Source: Streptomyces litmocidini (GTDB lineage Bacteria; Actinomycetota; Actinomycetes; Streptomycetales; Streptomycetaceae). Taken from it: a stretch of 64,000 nt of DNA. Position 1 is the first letter of the stretch. The number at the start of each line of letters is the position of its first letter. Position numbers and translations under genes: made by a program. The notes beneath the pieces were generated by a model. It worked only from the letters and a program-made list of their open reading frames with translations, did no database searches and was not told the origin of the DNA. The DNA lies in the NCBI RefSeq assembly GCF_014649755.1, contig NZ_BMTQ01000013.1:186001-250000 (forward strand). The letters run 5' to 3'. Positions 59,504 through 64,000 of this stretch are shown piece after piece.

Positions 59504-59845
59504 TCAGTCCTGCTCGCGCGCGAGGGCCAGTGCGAGCGACTGCAGGACGGCGTCGGTGGGCGCCTCGGGCTCCGTACGGTCGTAGGCGTCCGCCAGCTGC
59601 TCGAAGGCCAGCACGAATCCGTTGATCAGGGCGCTCAGCGGTGCGGAGAGCTGGTCGAGCACGGCGGAGCCGATCTCGGCCGGATCGCCGGTGTCGGGGA
59701 CGAGGAACGCCGTCGGGATGACCTCGCCGAGCAGCTCGGAGACGTAGTCCGCTCCGACGCCACCGCGCAGAGCCGTGAGCGCCGCGATGGCTTTGAGCTG
59801 GATCTCGTTCTCCGACGGATCGTGGTGCTCCATGACCCCGAACAT
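59504..59845 (-). CDS. Small acidic hypothetical protein
   Basis: 113 aa from ATG 59845, or 109 aa from ATG 59833. Acidic and helical (EHHDPSENEIQLKAIAALTA, GGVGADYVSELLGEVIPTAF, LSAPLSALINGFVLAFEQLA). Not recognised. Neither start has a strong ribosome site; the first could be leaderless. Convergent with the VOC gene. Confidence 0.65.
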   Translation of the reverse strand: MFGVMEHHDPSENEIQLKAIAALTALRGGVGADYVSELLGEVIPTAFLVPDTGDPAEIGSAVLDQLSAPLSALINGFVLAFEQLADAYDRTEPEAPTDAVLQSLALALAREQD

Positions 59846-60404
59846 AACGTGTCCGCGGCCGTCACGACTGCCCGGGGCGGTGTTGCCCCGTCGGGTCCCC
59901 GCTCTCACCGACCGTCACCGCCCGACCGGGTCCGGAGCCCGGCGGCGCGGGCGATCCGTGGGCCGGAGGGGCTGCCGGGGGGCCCGGCGGGGGCGCGGGC
60001 GGGGCGGACCGGAGACCGCGTTCGCCCCGGAGGGGAGGAGTGCCGGTCGAGGAGCCGCGTCGCCTCCGGCGCATTCCGGTAGGAGGTGTTTTCCGCCAGG
60101 GGGGTGGCGCGGGGGCACTTCCGGGCTCTTCCGTTCCCGTTCTCCGACGCCCCCGTCCAGCCGTGGCGTCGAGTTTCGGCCGATCATTCTCGGCCGGTCG
60201 TACGGGGGTCGATACCAGAGCGGGCCGGTCTACGGGTAAGTTTGTCAACTGCGCACCGCACATGAACGGTTGACGACTACAGTGTGTGGCTGATGATCAT
60301 CGGTAGGCTCATCGAACGTCTGTAGAACACCTCCCCCCGTACACCCCCTGCAGAACACACACTCCCGCAGTACGCCGACTCCTGGGCACGTACCAAGGAC
60401 ACTC
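59846..60404. other. 559-bp promoter region of the conservon
   Basis: Separates a minus-strand small gene from cvnA. No gene is supported. An AT-richer part (60230-60330) contains TTGTCAAC (60242-60249) and GGTTGACG (60269-60276), whose GTCAAC and GTTGAC cores are inverted repeats and which are promoter-like; the TTGACG is a plausible -35, but I see no good -10 at the right distance. The rest is GC-rich. Confidence 0.4.
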
Positions 60405-62390
60405 ATGTCTCAACTTCGCGCACCCGCCTCGCGGTCCGAACGACGCGAGGGCGGGCGGCACGGCCGGCCAGGCGCCCGCTCCGCCACCGGTACCCACAGC
60501 AACCCCCCGGCGCAGGCCTCCGCACCGCTCCCCGCCGAAGCCCGCATACGCCCCCAACTCCTGCGCACCTCCGTACTTCCCGCCGTCGCGGTGGCCCTGG
60601 GCGGCGCGGCGGCCGTCCTCTTCACCATCCGGTCCACGGGAGCCAGCCCGAGTCCCGGCCTCTGGGCCGCGCTCACCGGCGCCGCCGCCCTCACCATCGC
60701 CTCCGTGACGGCCGCCGCGCTCGGCGCCGACCGGGCGGCCAAGGCCGTCCTCGACCGCTGCAACTCCCTGCGCCGCACCAGCGCCCGGGGGCAGAGCGAA
60801 CTCCGGGCGGTCGTCGAGCAGCTGCGCAGGGGAGAGGCCCCGCCGGCACGGCCGGCGCAGCCGACCGCCCCCGCCTCCGGCGACGAGTTCGACCTCCTCT
60901 CGCACGAGTTGACGCGCTCGCACGAAGCCGCCGTGGCGGCCGTCGTGCAGGCCTCCCGGCTCTCCAGCAGCGTCGGCAACGAACAGAAGGTCGAGGTCTT
61001 CGTCAACCTCGCCCGGCGCCTGCAGTCCCTGGTCCACCGCGAGATCCAGCTCCTCGACGAGCTGGAGAACGAGGTCGAGGACCCGGAACTGCTCAAGGGC
61101 CTGTTCCACGTCGACCACCTGGCCACCCGCATCCGCCGCCACGCCGAGAACCTCGCCGTGCTCGGCGGCGCCATCTCCCGCCGCCAGTGGTCGAACCCGG
61201 TCACCATGACCGAGGTGCTGCGCTCCTCCATCGCCGAGGTCGAGCAGTACCCGCGCGTGAAGCTCGTGCCCCCGATCGACGGTACGCTCCGGGGCCATGC
61301 CGTGGCCGACGTCATCCACCTCCTCGCCGAACTCGTCGAGAACGCGACGCTGTTCTCCGCACCGCACACCACGGTGCTGCTGCGCGCCCAGTACGTCACG
61401 GCGGGCCTCGCGATCGAGGTCGAGGACCGGGGCCTGGGCATGCCCGTCACCGAGCAGAACAAGATGAACGCCCTGCTCGCCGACCCCGACCAGGTCAACG
61501 TCGCGCACCTGCTCCAGGACGGCCGCATCGGACTCTTCGTCGTCTCGGCGCTCGCCCGCCGGCACGGCATCGCCGTGCGCCTCCAGTCCAACATCTACGG
61601 CGGTGTGCAGGCCGTCCTCGTCCTCCCGCAGGGCCTCCTCGGCTCCGACCCCGAGGGCCTCGCGCAGCACGAGCGCCAGACCGCCGCGACCGCCGGCTCC
61701 GCGGCGATCCCGCCCGACCAGGTGCAGATGCAGCCGCAGGCCCGGCCCGCGGCCGCCGTCACGGCGCAGGCCCCGGGCCACGCCCCGGTCCAGCCCCCGG
61801 CCCCCGTGCCCGGCCACGTCCCGGCCCAGAGCCAGGCCCCCCTGCCGCACCAGACGCCGGCCCCGGTCGCGCCGCAGGCCACGGGCCATGCCGCCGGCCA
61901 CGCCCAGGCGCCCGCGCCGTCCGGTGCGAACGGGACGGCGGCTCCCACCGCTCCCGTACCGCAGTCCGCACCCGCACCCTCGCCCACCCCGGAGCGGGCC
62001 GCCGTCCGTCACGAGGAGGCCCCCGTGCCCGGCTCGCACCCGTACCTCCGTACGAGCGAGCGGTCGGGCGGGTACGGAGACACCGGTCCCGCCCCCGCGA
62101 TGCCGGACGGGCCGGTCGGCGCCGGGTCCGCCGGACCGCCGGACCACCTGCTCTCACCGCTCCCCCCGGCCCCCCGCGCCGAGGCCGACGGCAGGCCCCT
62201 GCTCCCCAAGAGGCGTGCGCAGGAGCACCTCGTCCCGCAGCTGCGGGACGAGCCCGTGGTCCGGAAGACCGAGGAGCACGCCCTGCACGACCCGGGTCTG
62301 ATGGCCGCGTTCCAGCGCGGCATCGGCCTCGCCGAATCCCAGCCCGCCCCCCACGAATCGCAGCGTCCCGGCGACGCGCACAAGGAGTAG
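60405..62390 (+). CDS. cvnA: Conservon sensor-like ATPase CvnA
   Basis: 661 aa. Two N-terminal membrane helices (~50-110: VLPAVAVALGGAAAVLFTIR, LTGAAALTIASVTAAALGAD). Cytoplasmic histidine-kinase-like part: helical region LFHVDHLATRIRRHAENLAV (the H-box analogue) and GHKL ATPase (LLAELVENATLFS, IEVEDRGLGMP, GLFVVSALARRHGI). The C-terminal ~250 residues are Pro/Ala/Gln-rich low complexity. In cvn systems it holds CvnB-D at the membrane, like a G-protein-coupled receptor analogue. AAGGA 6 bases before the ATG. Confidence 0.92.
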   Translation: MSQLRAPASRSERREGGRHGRPGARSATGTHSNPPAQASAPLPAEARIRPQLLRTSVLPAVAVALGGAAAVLFTIRSTGASPSPGLWAALTGAAALTIASVTAAALGADRAAKAVLDRCNSLRRTSARGQSELRAVVEQLRRGEAPPARPAQPTAPASGDEFDLLSHELTRSHEAAVAAVVQASRLSSSVGNEQKVEVFVNLARRLQSLVHREIQLLDELENEVEDPELLKGLFHVDHLATRIRRHAENLAVLGGAISRRQWSNPVTMTEVLRSSIAEVEQYPRVKLVPPIDGTLRGHAVADVIHLLAELVENATLFSAPHTTVLLRAQYVTAGLAIEVEDRGLGMPVTEQNKMNALLADPDQVNVAHLLQDGRIGLFVVSALARRHGIAVRLQSNIYGGVQAVLVLPQGLLGSDPEGLAQHERQTAATAGSAAIPPDQVQMQPQARPAAAVTAQAPGHAPVQPPAPVPGHVPAQSQAPLPHQTPAPVAPQATGHAAGHAQAPAPSGANGTAAPTAPVPQSAPAPSPTPERAAVRHEEAPVPGSHPYLRTSERSGGYGDTGPAPAMPDGPVGAGSAGPPDHLLSPLPPAPRAEADGRPLLPKRRAQEHLVPQLRDEPVVRKTEEHALHDPGLMAAFQRGIGLAESQPAPHESQRPGDAHKE

Positions 62391-62396
62391 ATCACC

Positions 62397-62831
62397 ATGG
62401 CGAGCAATGTGCCGACCGGCCATTCCTCGGACCTCGACTGGCTGCTCAGCGGACTGGTCCAGCGGGTCCCGTACACCCGCAACGCCGTCCTGCTCTCCTC
62501 CGACGGTCTCGTGAAATCCGTGCACGGCCTCGACCCCGACGCCGCCGACCACATGGCGGCCCTCGCCTCCGGGCTGTACTCGCTCGGCCGCAGCGCGGGC
62601 GCCCGCTTCGGTGACGGCGGAGAGGTCCGCCAGGTGGTCGTGGAGCTCGACTCCACCCTCCTGTTCGTCTCCACCGCGGGCTCCGGCACGTGCCTGGCCG
62701 TCCTCGCCGGGCGGGAGGCGGACGCCGCCGTCCTCGGCTACGAGATGGCGATGCTCGTCAAGAGCGTCCGGCCGTACCTGGTCACCCCCGCCAGGCAGGC
62801 CGCCGGCGTGGTCGGCGGGCGCGGGCAGTAG
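62397..62831 (+). CDS. cvnB: Conservon roadblock/LC7 protein CvnB
   Basis: 144 aa roadblock/longin fold: LDWLLSGLVQRVPYTRNAVL, LSSDGLVKSVHGLDPDAADH and AALASGLYSLGRSAGARFGD. A dynein-light-chain-like small-GTPase partner (GTPase-activating or scaffold) for CvnD. ATG 6 bases after the cvnA stop, with AAGGAG upstream. Confidence 0.92.
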   Translation: MASNVPTGHSSDLDWLLSGLVQRVPYTRNAVLLSSDGLVKSVHGLDPDAADHMAALASGLYSLGRSAGARFGDGGEVRQVVVELDSTLLFVSTAGSGTCLAVLAGREADAAVLGYEMAMLVKSVRPYLVTPARQAAGVVGGRGQ

Positions 62832-62833
62832 AC

Positions 62834-63205
62834 GTGACGTCCCATCAGGAAGGACCCTGGCTCGACGACGCGGCCGGGCGGCTGATCCGCCCGTACACCG
62901 TGAGCGGCGGCCGGACCAAGCCCACCACCGCCCTGGACCTGCTGTCCATGGTGATGGCGACCGGTTCGACCCCCCAGGCTCACATGGGTCCCGAGCACAG
63001 CCTGGCCCTCGGGCTGTGCGACGGGCCCACCTCGGTGGCCGAGATCGCGGCGCACTTACGGCTTCCGGCCGTCGTGACCAAGGTCCTGCTCTCCGACCTC
63101 GTGGACTGCGGGGCGCTGACCGCCCGGGCGCCCCGCTTCCACGCCAATCCCACCGACCGTTCCTTGCTGGAGGCAGTGCTCGATGGCCTACGACAACGGC
63201 TCTGA
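62834..63205 (+). CDS. cvnC: Conservon DUF742 protein CvnC, with a TTA codon
   Basis: 123 aa DUF742: GRLIRPYTVSGGRTKP, ALDLLSMVMATG, EHSLALGLCDGPTSVAEIAA and LPAVVTKVLLSDLVDCGALT. A winged-helix-like core of unclear role in the G-protein complex. Codon 75 (63056-63058) is TTA, the only one I found in frame in this window; in Streptomyces TTA is read by the bldA tRNA, so CvnC production would be limited to late growth. GTG start two bases after cvnB. Confidence 0.9.
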   Translation: MTSHQEGPWLDDAAGRLIRPYTVSGGRTKPTTALDLLSMVMATGSTPQAHMGPEHSLALGLCDGPTSVAEIAAHLRLPAVVTKVLLSDLVDCGALTARAPRFHANPTDRSLLEAVLDGLRQRL

Positions 63206-63806
63206 GCGCCACGACGGTTTCGCGACCGATCCCTTTCCCACCGCGCTGAAGATCCTGGTGGCGGGCGGATTCGGCGTCGGCAAGACGACCCTCGTGGGCG
63301 CGGTCAGCGAGATCGAACCGCTGAGCACCGAGGAACTGCTCACCTCGGTCAGCGCGGCCACCGACAGCCTGGAGGGCGTGGAGTCCAAGACGACCACCAC
63401 CGTCGCCATGGACTTCGGCCGCATCACGCTCGACGACCGCCACGTCCTGTACCTCTTCGGCACCCCGGGCCAGGAGCGCTTCTGGTTCATGTGGGACGAA
63501 CTCTCCGAGGGTGCGCTCGGGGCGGTCGTCCTGGCCGACACCCGCAGGCTCCAGGAGTGCTTCTCCGCCGTGGACTTCTTCGAGCGGCGGGGCATCCAGT
63601 TCATCGTGGCGGTCAACGAGTTCGACGGCGCCCATCGCTACGAACCGGACGAGGTACGGACCGCCCTCGACCTCAAGCCGGAGGTGCCGGTCGTCAACTG
63701 CGACGCCCGGATCTCCAGCTCCGGCATCCGCACCCTGCTGACCCTCGTCCAGCATCTGCTCACCACCATTCCGGACACCGTGCCGAGCTACGGAGCCACG
63801 CCATGA
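63183..63806 (+). CDS. cvnD: Conservon GTPase CvnD
   Basis: 207 aa Ras-like GTPase of the MglA/Gtr type. G1 GGFGVGKTTLVGAVSE (~28-43), G2 region TTTTVAMDFG, G3 LYLFGTPGQERF, G4 VAVNEFDG (NxxD as NEFD). The gene starts inside cvnC (23-base overlap) and overlaps the next start by 4 bases. Confidence 0.93.
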   Translation: MAYDNGSERHDGFATDPFPTALKILVAGGFGVGKTTLVGAVSEIEPLSTEELLTSVSAATDSLEGVESKTTTTVAMDFGRITLDDRHVLYLFGTPGQERFWFMWDELSEGALGAVVLADTRRLQECFSAVDFFERRGIQFIVAVNEFDGAHRYEPDEVRTALDLKPEVPVVNCDARISSSGIRTLLTLVQHLLTTIPDTVPSYGATP

Positions 63807-64000
63807 CCTACGACCCGACCGGTCACCTCCTGCTGACCCCCATCGACAAGGAGGCGCCCGCCCGCGTGCAGCGGCTGCGCGAACTCGGTCTCGGGGAGCG
63901 GCCGGACCCGGCGTTCGACGACTTCGCCCACCGGCTCGCCGAGGTGACCGGCGCCCCGTTCTCGATGGTCAACTTCATCGACGAGAACCGGCAGTTCTTC
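63803..64000 (+). CDS. GAF-domain protein, 5' part
   Basis: 66 codons visible; runs off the window. RVQRLRELGLGERPDPAFDD, then FAHRLAEVTGAPFSMVNFID, is the start of a GAF domain as found in the extra gene of several conservons. ATGA overlap with cvnD places it in the operon. Confidence 0.85.
   Translation, partial: MTYDPTGHLLLTPIDKEAPARVQRLRELGLGERPDPAFDDFAHRLAEVTGAPFSMVNFIDENRQFF

Overview
The window is very GC-rich, with G or C in nearly every third codon position, GTG/TTG starts, many ATGA/GTGA/TGATG stop-start overlaps, a conservon (cvn) operon, a hopanoid operon and a rare TTA codon. All of this points to a Streptomyces chromosome. The gene set and order (fatty-oxidation alpha subunit, SCO6745-family gene, idi, CDF transporter, hopanoid operon) resemble, from memory, the S. 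coelicolor SCO673x-677x neighbourhood. I recognised no insertion sequence, integrase, CRISPR array, rRNA or tRNA gene.

Layout. 1-5.2 kb: end of a beta-oxidation multienzyme gene, a MerR regulator, a small HTH gene coupled to a Clp-N-domain gene beside a macrodomain gene, a secreted sphingomyelinase, and an orphan truncated ATP synthase b subunit paralogue. 5.2-11.9 kb: an MpaB-like oxygenase and a secreted peptidase group (M1, CocE/X-Pro type, M14). 12-26 kb: housekeeping and accessory genes, including D-amino-acid oxidase, an ABC-F ATPase, tex, enoyl-CoA hydratase, idi, a methyltransferase-acetyltransferase fusion and a CDF metal exporter. 26.2-33.2 kb: an operon with two CDP-alcohol phosphotransferases, a nucleotidyltransferase, a glycerol-1-phosphate-dehydrogenase-like enzyme, a GT2 glycosyltransferase and a two-gene Wzm/Wzt-type exporter, probably for an uncharacterised polyol-phosphate surface polymer. 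33.3-44.1 kb: a TetR regulator and the hopanoid operon (hpnC, hpnD, hpnE, prenyl synthase, shc, hpnG, hpnH, aminotransferase) with small translationally coupled ORFs. 44.1-48.2 kb: an XRE-cupin regulator with a paired palindromic operator, a 51-aa membrane protein, a tyrosine phosphatase, a LysM/M23 wall hydrolase behind a c-di-AMP (ydaO-type) riboswitch, and an SGNH hydrolase. 48.2-54.9 kb: the uncharacterised five-gene STM4011-STM4015 cassette (two radical SAM proteins, an alkaline-phosphatase-fold hydrolase, an ATP-grasp-like protein, a leucine-rich-repeat protein). It is divergent from a two-gene unit, and each side carries a promoter matching the RecA-independent DNA-damage (PafBC / RecA-NDp) consensus. 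55-64 kb: SIMPL-domain protein, MBL-fold hydrolase, a 1.2-kb gene-poor gap with an 11-copy octamer repeat, a VOC protein, and a cvnABCD conservon with a GAF gene running off the end.

The strongest candidates for undescribed biology are (i) the STM401x cassette plus its divergent partner genes under paired damage-type promoters, and (ii) the G1P-dehydrogenase / CDP-alcohol phosphotransferase / ABC-exporter operon. Secondary points are the hidden small ORFs of the hopanoid operon, the two operator pairs, several apparently leaderless promoters, the orphan AtpF-like gene, and a CTG start.
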